Assembly: GCA_002343395.1 (NCBI GenBank) | Contig: DDSN01000121.1 | Span: 1,393-63,675 of the forward strand | Source: Hyphomonadaceae bacterium UBA2389 | Lineage (GTDB): Bacteria; Pseudomonadota; Alphaproteobacteria; Caulobacterales; Aquidulcibacteraceae | Direction of reading: 5' to 3' | Length of the DNA stretch: 62,283 nt | Shown here: positions 34,860 through 44,488 of the stretch, one piece after another | How the letters are laid out: every line of letters begins with the position of its first letter | Position numbering within the stretch: the stretch's first letter is position 1 | The notes under the pieces: generated by a model | The model's input: only the letters and a program-made list of their open reading frames with translations | The model's database searches: none | Told to the model about the DNA's origin: nothing | Translations under genes and position numbers: made by a program

Positions 34860-37715
34860 ATGGCGGAATCTCAAGAGCGTGAAGCGCGTCGTCACTTTTC
34901 GCATTGGGCGGGTGCGGTATCTGTGCTGGCGCTGATGGCAGCGCTGCCGGCGCCGGCGATGGCTCAAAATGCCGACCCTGCTGCGGATGAGACCCAAGCC
35001 ACGGAAGAAGAAGATATCGTCATCGTCGGCTTGCGCCGGGGTCTGCAGGACTCCATTTCGGCCCGCCGCGACGCCTCGAGCTTAGTTGAAGTTGTCTCCG
35101 CCGAGGACATCGGCAAACTCCCCGACGTGTCGATCGCCGAATCCTTGGCGCGCCTGCCAGGTCTTGCTGGGCAACGCGTCAACGGTCGGGCCCAGGTGAT
35201 TTCGATCCGGGGTCTCGCTCCGGACTTCACCACGACGCTGCTGAACGGTCGCCAACAGGCGAGTTCGGGTGACAACCGCGCGGTCGAGTTCGACCAATAC
35301 CCGTCGGAGTTGCTCTCCAGCGTTGTCGTCTACAAGACGCCGGACGCGACGATTTCCGGGTTCGGCCTGTCGGGAACGGCCGACCTGCGCACGGTTCGTC
35401 CGCTGACCTTCGGCGAGCGCGCCGCGGCGGTGAACGTGCGCGCCGAGTTCACGGACGGCCCGCAGCTGAACGATGAAGTGGACCGCTACGGCAACCGTAT
35501 CTCGTTGAGCTACATCGACCAATTCGCCAATGACACGATCGGCGTCGCGGTCGGCTTCGCGCACTTGGATTCGCCGACGCAAAACCAGCACTTCAAGGCT
35601 TACAGCTACGAGGCGTTTGGCTTCGCTGTTACGCCGGATAGCGCCGATTCAGCGCTTCAGTTGAACGGGCAGGAGGCGTTCGCCTACTCGCGCGAAAACA
35701 TTCGGGATGCGGCGATCGCGATCATCGAGTGGGAGCCGAACGCGCAGTGGCATAACACGCTTGACCTGTACTACTCGACGTTCTCGCAGGACGAAATCAT
35801 GCGCGGCGCGCAATGGTTCTCGAACGGTTGGGCCGACGGTGCGACGTTCACGAACGTGCAGACGACCCCGCTTGGCGGAAGCACGTTCGGCACGTCGGGT
35901 CACTTCAACAACGCGGTCCCGATCATCCGTAACGACTGGAATACCCGTGACGACGAACTCTTCGCCGCCGGGCTGAACACCGAGTATCAGGTGACAGACG
36001 CCATCCAGATCAGCGGCGACCTCTCCTACTCGCGTAACGTGCGTGATGAGCAGGTGTTGGAAACATACGCGGGTTACGGCGTGGGCCCGCTGGGCACCCG
36101 GACGCTTGATTCCTACGATTTCGAAATTCCGCTCGACGGGTATCCGACCTATAGCGGCTTCGGTCTGAACTATGCCGATGCCACGCAAGTGTCGCTCGGT
36201 GATCGGGCGCCGTGGGGCGGCTGGGGCCATGACGGCACTATCCGTTTCCCGCACGTCGAAGAGGAAATCACGGCGCTCAACGTGGCGGCGCGCTTTGATC
36301 TCGATACGCCGATCTTCAATCAGATCGACATCGGCCTGAACTATACGATGCGTGACAAGTCGAAGACGGTCGACGAGTACGATCTCAATCTGAACGGCGT
36401 GGGCCGGCCGCAGACCCTCGTGGCGTCCCAGTATCTCGTGCCGTCCACGTCGCTTGACTTCGTCGGCTTCGGCGAAGTGCTGAGCGTCGATCTGCCGTCA
36501 GCGCTCGGTGTGTACTACACGCGGAGCCCGATCCGCGACGCGAGCTATTACAATAAGAGCTGGGACCTGGAAGAAAACATCACCACGCTGTACGGGCGCG
36601 CTTCGTTTGAAGGCGGGCCGTGGCACGGCAACGTGGGCATCCAGTTCGTGGCCCAAGAGCAGACGTCTAACGGTACCGCGCTGCAGGACGACTTCACCCT
36701 GCCGGGCACCCAGATCGTGCCGGTACCGTTCTCGGCGGGAACCGACTACCTCGATATCCTCCCGTCCATGAATATCATCCGCGAATTGGGCGGTGGCCAC
36801 AGGCTGCGTTTCGCTGCTGCCTACACGATGGCGCGCCCGCGCGTGGACGAAATGCGCGCGAACATGTCCGCTGGCTTCGCGTATGATCCATCCAGTCCGC
36901 CGGTCCCGGGAACGACGATTCACCCCTGGAGCGCGTCGGGCGGCAATCCGAACTTGGAGCCTTGGCGCGCGGCGGCTTACGACTTGTCGTATGAATGGTA
37001 CATCGACGCCACGAGCTATTTCAGCGTTGCGTTCTTCTACAAGAACCTGGACAGCTACATCTATCAGCAGACAGTGCCGTTCGATTTCAGCGGCATGCCG
37101 ATCCCGAGCACGCTCACCATTCCGGCAGGTGTGATCGTTGATCCGATGGGAACGCTGACATCGCCCGCGAACGGCAGCGGCGGGTTGATCCGGGGCGTGG
37201 AAATCAGCGGCGCCTTCAACTTCGGGCTCCTGCACGACTCGCTGGAAGGCCTTGGCCTTATCGGCAGTTATTCGGAATCAAATTCCGACTTGAACGCCGG
37301 TAACTGCCTCAACCCGACATGCACGACGCGGCAAGAGGCGCGCATTCCGGGTCTGTCCGCGCAAGTGTACAGCATCACCGGGTACTTTGAGCGCGGTGGC
37401 TTCCAAGCGCGCGCCAGCTACCGCTATCGCTCGCCATTCAAGGGCGATGTGGTCCAGCTGTTCGCTAACCGCGGCTACACGGAGATCATGGAAGACGAGC
37501 AGGTCGATGCGCAGATCGGCTACACCTTCCAGGACGGCACCGCGCTGGAAGGGCTCGGCATCCTTCTGCAGGTCAATAACCTGACGAACTCCCCGTACCA
37601 GACCCGTCTCGGCCTCGACGCCGGCGGCGTGCATTCGGCGGACGGAAGCTCGCTTCCGGAAGTTTACGAGGAGTACGGTCGTCAGTTCCTGCTCGGGCTG
37701 AATTACCGGTTCTAA
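34860..37715 (+). CDS. TonB-dependent receptor of the glucan/glucoside locus
   Basis: A 951-residue outer-membrane importer of the long Caulobacter-type family. ATG 34860 follows GGGGAGGAAA. A signal peptide ends at AMAQN, and a TonB-box-like EEDIVIVGLRRGLQDSI follows. The plug contains LVEVVSAEDIGKLPDVSIAESLARLPGLAGQRV, characteristic of receptors for plant or algal oligosaccharides, and the barrel ends NYRF. GH3, halogenase-like and GH30 genes follow in order. A LacI operator candidate lies upstream. The probable ligand is a beta-glucan oligosaccharide; this is inferred from the neighbours. Confidence 0.94.
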   Translation: MAESQEREARRHFSHWAGAVSVLALMAALPAPAMAQNADPAADETQATEEEDIVIVGLRRGLQDSISARRDASSLVEVVSAEDIGKLPDVSIAESLARLPGLAGQRVNGRAQVISIRGLAPDFTTTLLNGRQQASSGDNRAVEFDQYPSELLSSVVVYKTPDATISGFGLSGTADLRTVRPLTFGERAAAVNVRAEFTDGPQLNDEVDRYGNRISLSYIDQFANDTIGVAVGFAHLDSPTQNQHFKAYSYEAFGFAVTPDSADSALQLNGQEAFAYSRENIRDAAIAIIEWEPNAQWHNTLDLYYSTFSQDEIMRGAQWFSNGWADGATFTNVQTTPLGGSTFGTSGHFNNAVPIIRNDWNTRDDELFAAGLNTEYQVTDAIQISGDLSYSRNVRDEQVLETYAGYGVGPLGTRTLDSYDFEIPLDGYPTYSGFGLNYADATQVSLGDRAPWGGWGHDGTIRFPHVEEEITALNVAARFDLDTPIFNQIDIGLNYTMRDKSKTVDEYDLNLNGVGRPQTLVASQYLVPSTSLDFVGFGEVLSVDLPSALGVYYTRSPIRDASYYNKSWDLEENITTLYGRASFEGGPWHGNVGIQFVAQEQTSNGTALQDDFTLPGTQIVPVPFSAGTDYLDILPSMNIIRELGGGHRLRFAAAYTMARPRVDEMRANMSAGFAYDPSSPPVPGTTIHPWSASGGNPNLEPWRAAAYDLSYEWYIDATSYFSVAFFYKNLDSYIYQQTVPFDFSGMPIPSTLTIPAGVIVDPMGTLTSPANGSGGLIRGVEISGAFNFGLLHDSLEGLGLIGSYSESNSDLNAGNCLNPTCTTRQEARIPGLSAQVYSITGYFERGGFQARASYRYRSPFKGDVVQLFANRGYTEIMEDEQVDAQIGYTFQDGTALEGLGILLQVNNLTNSPYQTRLGLDAGGVHSADGSSLPEVYEEYGRQFLLGLNYRF

Positions 37716-37758
37716 GCGCGAAGCCGATGGTGAACTTCACCGTCGAGCGAGGGTCAGG

Positions 37759-37795
37759 CGCCGGCGCGACTGCAGCGAGTGCGGTTGCGCCGGCG
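37759..37795 (+). terminator. hairpin between TonB receptor and GH3 genes
   Basis: CGCCGGCGC (37759-37767) pairs perfectly with GCGCCGGCG (37787-37795) across a 19-base loop and is followed by TTCTTTCTT. It lies just before the GH3 ribosome-binding site. It may terminate most receptor transcripts or protect their 3' ends, giving more receptor than hydrolase mRNA. Confidence 0.55.
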
Positions 37796-37814
37796 TTCTT
37801 TCTTGGAGGATGCA

Positions 37815-39797
37815 ATGATGCGTTTGGCGGCGCGCGGACATGACAGGGTGGTTGCGCTTGTTGGCGGCCTACTGGCTTCGGTGCTGGCGCTCGGCGGTTG
37901 CCAAAGCGCCGCGCCGGTTTCAGAGCGAATCGCGGCATGGCCGGCGCCGGTCGTGCGGCATGCGCGCGATGCGGCGATCGAAGCGCGCGTATCGGAAATA
38001 CTCGCGGGCATGACGCTTGAGCAGAAGATCGGCCAGATGACCCAGGCCGAGATTCGCTCGATCCAGCCCGATGATGTGCGGCGTTACTATATCGGGTCGA
38101 TCCTGAACGGCGGCGGCGCCTGGCCAAACAACAACAAGCACGCTTCGCCGGAAGAATGGGCCGCGCTCGCGAGCCGCTTCTACGAGGCCTCTATGTCGAC
38201 CGACATGGCGACGCCCGTCCCGGTGATTTGGGGCGTGGACGCCGTGCATGGCCACAACAACGTCTTTGGCGCGACGCTCTTCCCGCACAACATCGGTTTG
38301 GGCGCGGCGCATAATCCAGATCTGATCCGCCGGATCGGCCGCAGCACGGCGCGCGCCACGCGTGCGACAGGACTCAGCTGGGTGTTCGCCCCGACCCTCG
38401 CGGTCGTGCAGGACCAACGCTGGGGGCGGACGTATGAGAGCTTCTCGTCCAATCCCGCGCTCGTGCGCAGCTATGCGCGCGCGTACGTCGAAGGGGCGCA
38501 GGGCAATCTCACGGGCCCTGGCGATGTGCTCGCCACGGCCAAGCATTTCCTCGGCGACGGCGGCACCTTCCATGGCGTTGATCAGGGTGACACGCGCGTG
38601 CCGCTCGGCGAACTCATTGCAACGCATGCGCAAGGCTATTACGGGGCGCTCGCCGCGGATGCGCAGACAGTGATGATCTCCTACAGCAGCTGGAACGAAA
38701 GCGGCGTTGGTGATCGCGGAACGCGTATGCACGCCAACCGCTATCTGATCACCGAGGTGCTGAAAGGGCGTCTCGGCTTTGACGGCCTTGTCGTCTCCGA
38801 CTGGAACGCCATTGAGCAGGTGCCGGGCTGCACGCGCACGCGCTGCGCGGAGGCGATCAACGCTGGCGTCGACATGGTGATGGTGCCGGACGATTGGCGC
38901 CAGTTCATCGCCGACACGATGGAAGATGTGCGCAGCGGCGCCATTCCGATGAGCCGCATCGACGACGCGGTGTCGCGCATCTTGCGGGTTAAGCTGCGGG
39001 CGGGTCTGTTTGACGTCAATCCGGGCGAAGCAGCGCGGTCGCTGCCCTCCAGTGCGATCGAGGATCGGGCGCTGGCGCGCGAGGCGGTGCGCGCCTCGCT
39101 GGTGCTGCTCAAGAACGATAATGGCGTTCTGCCGCTCGCGCGCGGTGGCCGCGTTCTGGTCGTCGGTCGCGGCGCCGATAGTTACCCGATGCAGTCCGGC
39201 GGCTGGTCGCGGACCTGGCAAGGAACCGAAAACGTCCGCGAAGACTACGGGACCGGCCAAACCTTGCTCGAGGCGGTTCGCGAGACGCTCGGCGCCGACG
39301 CCGTCACCTATAGCGAAACCGGCGCCGGTGTGGACGTTTCCCAGTTCAGCGCGGTTGTGGCGGTGCTTGGCGAAGAGCCATACGCGGAGGGCCGTGGCGA
39401 TGTGAGCTATCCCGCGTCGCTGGCCCACACCGCGCGCTATCCTCAGGATTTGGCGACGCTGCGGGCCGTTTCAGGCCGGGGCGTGCCCGTCGTGACCGTG
39501 CTGTATTCGGGACGCACGGTTTACGCGAACGACCTGATCAACCTCTCCGACGCATTCGTTGCGGCGTGGCTGCCCGGCACGGAGACGGGTGGGATCGCGG
39601 ATGTGCTTTTCCGCACCGAGCGCGGACGGGTCGGGTTTGAGTTCTCGGGACGGCTGCCGTTCGCTTGGCCGAATTCCCCCTGCGACTCCACGGGCGGTTC
39701 GCCGCTCTTCCCCGTTGGCTTCGGGCTTCGCTATGCTCACACGCCGCGCGCGCAGGGACCGCTGCCCGAAGCCGCGCCGGCCGCGTGCGGGAGCTGA
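37815..39797 (+). CDS. GH3 beta-glucosidase / exo-beta-glucanase lipoprotein
   Basis: Removes glucose from beta-glucans or beta-glucosides. It is 660 residues from ATG 37815 (GGAGG upstream; ATG 37818 is equally possible). A lipobox LALGGCQS gives a lipoprotein anchor. Conserved GH3 features are VIWGVDAVHGHNNV, AKHFLGDGGTFHGVDQGD, the nucleophile Asp in GLVVSDWNA and, in the second domain, GEEPYAEGRGD with the probable acid/base Glu. This layout resembles cereal-type exo-1,3/1,4-beta-glucanases. It lies between the TonB receptor and halogenase-like genes. Confidence 0.93.
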   Translation: MMRLAARGHDRVVALVGGLLASVLALGGCQSAAPVSERIAAWPAPVVRHARDAAIEARVSEILAGMTLEQKIGQMTQAEIRSIQPDDVRRYYIGSILNGGGAWPNNNKHASPEEWAALASRFYEASMSTDMATPVPVIWGVDAVHGHNNVFGATLFPHNIGLGAAHNPDLIRRIGRSTARATRATGLSWVFAPTLAVVQDQRWGRTYESFSSNPALVRSYARAYVEGAQGNLTGPGDVLATAKHFLGDGGTFHGVDQGDTRVPLGELIATHAQGYYGALAADAQTVMISYSSWNESGVGDRGTRMHANRYLITEVLKGRLGFDGLVVSDWNAIEQVPGCTRTRCAEAINAGVDMVMVPDDWRQFIADTMEDVRSGAIPMSRIDDAVSRILRVKLRAGLFDVNPGEAARSLPSSAIEDRALAREAVRASLVLLKNDNGVLPLARGGRVLVVGRGADSYPMQSGGWSRTWQGTENVREDYGTGQTLLEAVRETLGADAVTYSETGAGVDVSQFSAVVAVLGEEPYAEGRGDVSYPASLAHTARYPQDLATLRAVSGRGVPVVTVLYSGRTVYANDLINLSDAFVAAWLPGTETGGIADVLFRTERGRVGFEFSGRLPFAWPNSPCDSTGGSPLFPVGFGLRYAHTPRAQGPLPEAAPAACGS

Positions 39798-39820
39798 GGC
39801 GGCGGTCATAGAGGCGTGTC

Positions 39821-41335
39821 GTGAAAAAGCAACTTGAGTCGATTTTGATCGTTGGCGGCGGGTCGTCGGGATGGATGACCGCCGCCTTGTTCGCGCACCT
39901 GTTTCAGGGGCTGTACAAGATCAAGCTGGTCGAATCCGAGGAGATTGCGACGATCGGGGTCGGCGAAGCCACGATTCCGGCGGTTAAAAAATTCAACGAG
40001 CTTCTAAAACTCGACGAAGTCGAGTTCATGCGCACCACGCAGGGCACCTTTAAGCTGGGCATCCAGTTCATCGATTGGTTGCGGCAGGGATCAAGCTACA
40101 TTCACGGCTTCGGCGTCATCGGACAGGACTGGGAATGGCTGCGCTGTCACCATTACTGGCTGAAGCTCAACCAAACCGGCGACGCCGCGGACTTCGCGGG
40201 CTATTCCATTAACACCGCGGCCGCGTTGGCGAACAAGTTCGTGCGCTCGCAGCCGAACATGCCGGAATCGCCGCTCTCTCACATCGCGCACGCGTTCCAT
40301 TTCGACGCGGGCCTCTATGCAAGGTACCTGCGCCGGTACAGCGAAGAGCGCGGCGTCGAGCGCAACGAGGGCAAGATCGTCGATGTCAAGCTGCGCGGCG
40401 AGGATGGGTTCATCGAGTCCGTGAAGTTGGAAAATGGAACCGTCATCGCGGCGGACCTTTTTATCGATTGCTCGGGTTTCCGCGGGCTCCTGATCGAGCA
40501 AGCGCTCAAAACCGGCTTTGACGATTGGAGCCACTGGCTCCCGTGCGATCGCGCGCTTGCCGTTCCATGCGCGCGCTCAGAGGACTTCACGCCCTATACC
40601 CGCTCGACGGCGCGCAGCGCGGGTTGGCAATGGCGGATCCCGCTCCAGCATCGAACGGGCAACGGGCACGTCTTCAGCAGCGCCTTCATCGAAGAGGCGG
40701 AGGCCGAGCGCGTTCTGCTCGAAAATCTCGACGGCAAGCAACTGGCCGAACCGAACCGAATCCGGTTCACGGCGGGAAAGCGCAAGAAGGTTTGGAACAA
40801 GAACTGCGTTTCAATAGGCTTGGCGAGCGGTTTCCTTGAGCCGCTGGAATCCACGAGCCTCTTCCTCATTCAATCGGCAGCGATCCGTCTGATCCGGCTG
40901 TTCCCGACTGGCGGCATCGATGAAGCGGATGTGGCTGAGTTCAACCGGCAGACCAATTTCGAGTACGAGCGCATCCGCGATTTCATCATCCTTCACTACA
41001 AGGCCACGGAGCGTGAGGATTCGCCGTTCTGGCGCTACTGCAAGAACATGGATGTGCCAGACACGCTTCAGCGCAAGATGGAGTTGTTCAAGGCGAACGG
41101 GCGCATCTTTCGAGAGGACGATGAATTGTTCAGCGAGGAGAGCTGGATACAAGTCTTCATTGGTCAGGGCGTCATTCCGCGTGGGTACGATCCGCTGGTG
41201 GACATCAAGAGCAAGCCCCAGATCGTGCAGTTCCTGGGCAACATCCACAACACCATCAAGAAGTGCGTCGACGTGATGCCGACGCACGCGGAGTTCGTCG
41301 AGCGCTACTGCAAAGCGGAAAATGTCGCCGCATGA
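39821..41335 (+). CDS. tryptophan 7-halogenase-family flavoprotein
   Basis: Flavin-dependent halogenase fold, 504 residues, GTG start. Visible hallmarks are the FAD motif ILIVGGGSSGWMTAALFA, VGEATIP, the Lys-bearing segment GTFKLGIQFIDW (position of the catalytic Lys in PrnA/RebH), AGWQWRIPL (the WxWxIP motif) and SGFLEPLESTS with the conserved Glu. All key residues for halogenation therefore seem present. Homologues placed beside TonB receptors and glycosidases are common in Caulobacterales and Xanthomonadales, but their substrate is not established. It is translationally coupled to GH30 (ATGA overlap) and belongs to the predicted LacI regulon. Confidence 0.92.
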   Translation: MKKQLESILIVGGGSSGWMTAALFAHLFQGLYKIKLVESEEIATIGVGEATIPAVKKFNELLKLDEVEFMRTTQGTFKLGIQFIDWLRQGSSYIHGFGVIGQDWEWLRCHHYWLKLNQTGDAADFAGYSINTAAALANKFVRSQPNMPESPLSHIAHAFHFDAGLYARYLRRYSEERGVERNEGKIVDVKLRGEDGFIESVKLENGTVIAADLFIDCSGFRGLLIEQALKTGFDDWSHWLPCDRALAVPCARSEDFTPYTRSTARSAGWQWRIPLQHRTGNGHVFSSAFIEEAEAERVLLENLDGKQLAEPNRIRFTAGKRKKVWNKNCVSIGLASGFLEPLESTSLFLIQSAAIRLIRLFPTGGIDEADVAEFNRQTNFEYERIRDFIILHYKATEREDSPFWRYCKNMDVPDTLQRKMELFKANGRIFREDDELFSEESWIQVFIGQGVIPRGYDPLVDIKSKPQIVQFLGNIHNTIKKCVDVMPTHAEFVERYCKAENVAA

Positions 41336-42723
41336 GGCGATCTAGCCGCATACTGACGCTGCTCGCCGCTGTTTTGCTGTCCGCCTGCACCACGGCGCCA
41401 CGCGCGCCAAGCGGGTGGATGACCAGCGGCGACGGCGCGCAGCGGCTTGCGCCCATGGAGGTTGGCGCTTGGCGTCCGGCGGCGGAAGAGGCGCGCGCCA
41501 TCCACGTCGACCCCTCTCAGACCTACCAGACCATGTCCGGGTTCGGCGCCTCAGTCACTGATAGCTCCGCCTGGCTCATCCAACACAGCCTGGACGATAC
41601 GCAGCGCGCGGCGCTCATGGCGGAACTCTTCGGTCGTGATGGCGGCCTTGGGTTGAGCGCTACGCGCATCACCATCGGCGCCTCGGATTTTTCACGCGCT
41701 CACTATTCATACAGAGACGCTGAAGCCGCCGCGTTTGACATAGCGCCGGCGCGGTTGGATGTCGTGCCGACGGTGCGGGCGGCGGCGGCGCTCAACCCGA
41801 ACCTCACCATTATAGCCTCGCCTTGGAGCGCGCCGGGTTGGATGAAGACCAGCAATAGTCTGATCACGGGCGGTCTGGCGCATGAGCATTACCCCGATTT
41901 CGCCCGTTATCTCGCGGACTATGTCGTTCAAATGCGCGCGCTGGGCGTCTCGGTCGACGCGCTGACGATCCAGAACGAGCCGCACTTTGAGCCAGCGGAT
42001 TATCCCGGCATGCGCATGTCGCCATCGGAGCGGGCGGCGTTCGTCGGCGGACACCTTGGCCCGCTGTTGGAACGCGAGCGGCTCGATGTCGACATCCTGG
42101 AGTGGGATCACAACTGGAACGAGCCAGAGTCCCCGCTTGCGGCGCTCTCTGATCCCGTCGCCGCGCGCTATATCGATGGGGTCGCCTGGCATTGCTATGG
42201 GGGCGAGGTCAGCGCGCAATCGCAGGTGCAAGCTCTCCATCCCGACAAGGACGTCTGGATGACGGAGTGCTCCGGCGGCGCCTGGGATGCGAACTGGCGA
42301 AGCTCGCTGATTTGGATGATGCGAAATCTCGTCATCGGAACTACCCGCAATTGGGCGCGTGGCGTGATCTTGTGGAATATCGCGCTTGATGAAACCAGCG
42401 GCCCGCACCTGGGAGGATGCGGCAACTGCCGCGGCGTGGTGACGATCGACCAGGAGACGGGCGAGGTGACGCGCAACGTCGAGTATTACGTCCTGGGTCA
42501 CGCCAGCCGTTTCGTTGCGCCTGGCGCACGGCGCATTGCCTCCGATACGGACGTCGACGGTTTGGAGAGCGTCGCGTTCATTAATGCGCGCGACCGCTCA
42601 ACGGCGCTGATCGTGCTGAATGGGTCGGACGAAGAGCGAGCGTTCAGCATTGTCGTCGGCGGTCGCGCGTTTGACGCCAATTTGTCCAGCGGCTCGGTCG
42701 CGACGTTTACGTGGTCCAATTAA
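41332..42723 (+). CDS. GH30-family glucosidase/glucanase lipoprotein
   Basis: Retaining beta-glycosidase of 463 residues. The signal peptide ends in the lipobox LLSACTT. The TIM-barrel catalytic motifs are LTIQNEPHFEP (acid/base Glu) and VWMTECSGGAW (nucleophile Glu). The N-terminal TMSGFGASVTDSSAWLI and a C-terminal beta domain are typical of the glucosylceramidase / beta-1,6-glucanase part of GH30. It is coupled to the halogenase-like gene by a four-base overlap. Its TAA abuts the stop codon of the convergent EEP gene with no gap. Confidence 0.92.
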   Translation: MRRSSRILTLLAAVLLSACTTAPRAPSGWMTSGDGAQRLAPMEVGAWRPAAEEARAIHVDPSQTYQTMSGFGASVTDSSAWLIQHSLDDTQRAALMAELFGRDGGLGLSATRITIGASDFSRAHYSYRDAEAAAFDIAPARLDVVPTVRAAAALNPNLTIIASPWSAPGWMKTSNSLITGGLAHEHYPDFARYLADYVVQMRALGVSVDALTIQNEPHFEPADYPGMRMSPSERAAFVGGHLGPLLERERLDVDILEWDHNWNEPESPLAALSDPVAARYIDGVAWHCYGGEVSAQSQVQALHPDKDVWMTECSGGAWDANWRSSLIWMMRNLVIGTTRNWARGVILWNIALDETSGPHLGGCGNCRGVVTIDQETGEVTRNVEYYVLGHASRFVAPGARRIASDTDVDGLESVAFINARDRSTALIVLNGSDEERAFSIVVGGRAFDANLSSGSVATFTWSN

Positions 42724-43629
42724 TTAGCGCGCCGCGCCGCACGACTGTTTCGGCAAGCTCAGGTCGGCAAGCACCGGGTAGTGGTCCGAGGGCAATCTCC
42801 CGCCTTCGTGCTGTGTGATCACGCCATGGCGCGTGACGTCAACGCCATCGCTGACCAGGATGTAGTCGATGGGCCCTGGTTCGGCGCGCGCGATATCAAA
42901 GCCGTTGAACGTGCCAACGGGACCGAAAGGAGGCGTGGCGCTCAGAGCAATCGTGTCGCGCAAAGGTCCCCGGGCGGAGGTGAGGTTGCGATAGGACGCC
43001 TCGTCGGGATGCGCGTTGAGATCGCCCAGAAGAATGACGGTTTCGCAGGGGCGTCGATTTTGCGCGATCCATCGGCGCACCATGTCGCCGCTATGGGCGC
43101 GCGCGGAGCGTCCGACATGATCCCAATGCGTACTGAGCGCCAGGACGTGGGCGCCGCTGCCGCGCTCGGTGAGCCGCGCCCAAGTCACGATGCGCCGATA
43201 GGCGGCGTCCCATCCCATGGAAGGACTCTCGGGCGTGGGTGAGAGCCAGAATACGCCGGACTCGCTGAGTGAAAAACGCACGCGCCGAAAGGCGAGCGGC
43301 GAGGATTCGCCCGCTTCGGCGCCGTCGTCGCGGCCGAAGCTGACAAAAACGTAGTCGGGCAAGTCCTCGGCGAGTTGTTGGCGCTGGTGGGCCAGGACCT
43401 CCTGCATGCCCATCACGTCTGGCGCATAAAATGAGATCAGCGACGCCATCGCTTGGCGGCGGTGAGGCCACGCGTTGGGGCCGTCAGCGGCGGTATCGAG
43501 GCGAATGTTGTAGGTCAGCGCGCGAACGCCCTGCGCGTGGGCGCAGGGCGCCAACACCGCGCTGGCGCAGAGAACAAGGGCGAGCCTCTTGACCAAGCGC
43601 CGCAGCATTCGCGGTAAGATCGTGGTCAT
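42724..43629 (-). CDS. exported endonuclease/exonuclease/phosphatase (EEP) family hydrolase
   Basis: A 301-residue metal-dependent phosphodiesterase/phosphatase fold protein with a signal peptide (VLAPCAHAQG). Motifs are RALTYNIRLDTA, DVMGMQEVL (metal Glu), STHWDHVG, ILLGDLNAHPDE and SDHYPVLADL (catalytic Asp-His), so the active site looks complete. It is 17 bases downstream of the SGNH hydrolase gene in the same operon. Secreted EEP proteins of this type commonly act on phosphorylated sugars, lipids or nucleic acids; the target here is unknown. Confidence 0.88.
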   Translation of the reverse strand: MTTILPRMLRRLVKRLALVLCASAVLAPCAHAQGVRALTYNIRLDTAADGPNAWPHRRQAMASLISFYAPDVMGMQEVLAHQRQQLAEDLPDYVFVSFGRDDGAEAGESSPLAFRRVRFSLSESGVFWLSPTPESPSMGWDAAYRRIVTWARLTERGSGAHVLALSTHWDHVGRSARAHSGDMVRRWIAQNRRPCETVILLGDLNAHPDEASYRNLTSARGPLRDTIALSATPPFGPVGTFNGFDIARAEPGPIDYILVSDGVDVTRHGVITQHEGGRLPSDHYPVLADLSLPKQSCGAAR

Positions 43630-43646
43630 GTGTGAGCATCCTCAAA

Positions 43647-44378
43647 TCACCGCGCTTCGGTTGGCGCGCAAGGCGCCCGCGCGCGCGCCGTTTCACGCAC
43701 GACAAGCGGGCGAATGACGCGTCGCCAAATGTCGTAACCTTCCGGCGTCATGTGCAGGCCGTCCTCGACGAAAATATCGCGAACCGTTCCGTTGGCCATC
43801 ATCGCGGAGGCGACGTCCACATAGTGAAGATCGCGGCGCGCGCGCGCCAAGGCGCGGATACGTGTGTTGACGGCGCGTTGCGCGGCGCGTTGTTGCGCGC
43901 GCGCGATGGAGGGCTTGAGCGAAATGAAGTAAACCGGCGTCGCGCCGAGCGCGGCGTCTTTTTGGTCGAGAAAAGCCGTGAACGATGCGACCACCGCCTC
44001 GGGCGTTGCGCCGTCCGCAATGTCGTTCTCGCCGGCGTAGAAAAAGATGGCCCACGGGCGCGCGGCCGTCACCAGCACATCGAAGTGCGCGTTGATGTCG
44101 GCGATTGTGGCGCCGCCGAAGCCGCGATTCAGAACGGACGCGGGCGCCATGTCGTCATTGAGCGCGCCCCAAAGGCGGATGCTTGAGGAGCCCACGAACA
44201 GGATTGGGCAATGCGCGGCGATGTCTGTTTGCCGTCCAGCGAAGGCGGCTATTTCGCTCTCAAACCGGGGAGCTGGCGTCTGAGCTTCCGCGCCGCCGCA
44301 AATCGCGCCAAGGAGCGCCAAAGCGCTCACCAGCCAGGCGGTTGCGTGGGGTCGAGCCGGGTTCAGGCAAGGTTTCAC
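43647..44378 (-). CDS. exported SGNH/GDSL-family hydrolase
   Basis: Predicted secreted esterase of about 243 residues with signal peptide (ALLGAICGGAEAQ). Block I reads ILFVGSSSIRLWG (nucleophile Ser in GSSS), block II LNRGFGGATI, block III YAGENDI and block V VEDGLHMTPEGYDIW (Asp-His), so all four SGNH catalytic elements are present. GTG 44378 is preferred because AAGGA lies seven bases upstream; GTG 44384 is two codons earlier. A LacI-type palindrome at 44394-44409 directly precedes it. It may deacylate the imported polysaccharide. Confidence 0.87.
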   Translation of the reverse strand: MKPCLNPARPHATAWLVSALALLGAICGGAEAQTPAPRFESEIAAFAGRQTDIAAHCPILFVGSSSIRLWGALNDDMAPASVLNRGFGGATIADINAHFDVLVTAARPWAIFFYAGENDIADGATPEAVVASFTAFLDQKDAALGATPVYFISLKPSIARAQQRAAQRAVNTRIRALARARRDLHYVDVASAMMANGTVRDIFVEDGLHMTPEGYDIWRRVIRPLVVRETARARAPCAPTEAR

Positions 44379-44393
44379 GCCCACTTCCTTGTA

Positions 44394-44409
44394 TTGACAG
44401 GGCTGTCAA
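44394..44409. promoter_or_regulatory. predicted LacI operator between SGNH operon and lacI
   Basis: TTGACAGGGCTGTCAA is a perfect 7-bp inverted repeat around a GG centre. It lies 79 bases before the LacI-type gene and 15 bases before the divergent SGNH gene, so bound repressor could block both. It matches the palindromes at 34741 and 46909. Confidence 0.75.
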
Positions 44410-44488
44410 CGGTAGCGACTCTAAAGGCTTCTGGCTAGGGTGCGGGGGACGGGCGGCGTACAGCCGAAGGCTTCGGGCAACGGAATTA

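Noticed and set aside
37920..39428. Long open frame of about 500 codons antisense to GH3
   Set aside because: It mirrors the codon structure of the GH3 gene, has no recognisable domain and is Arg/His-rich, as expected for a shadow frame in GC-rich DNA.
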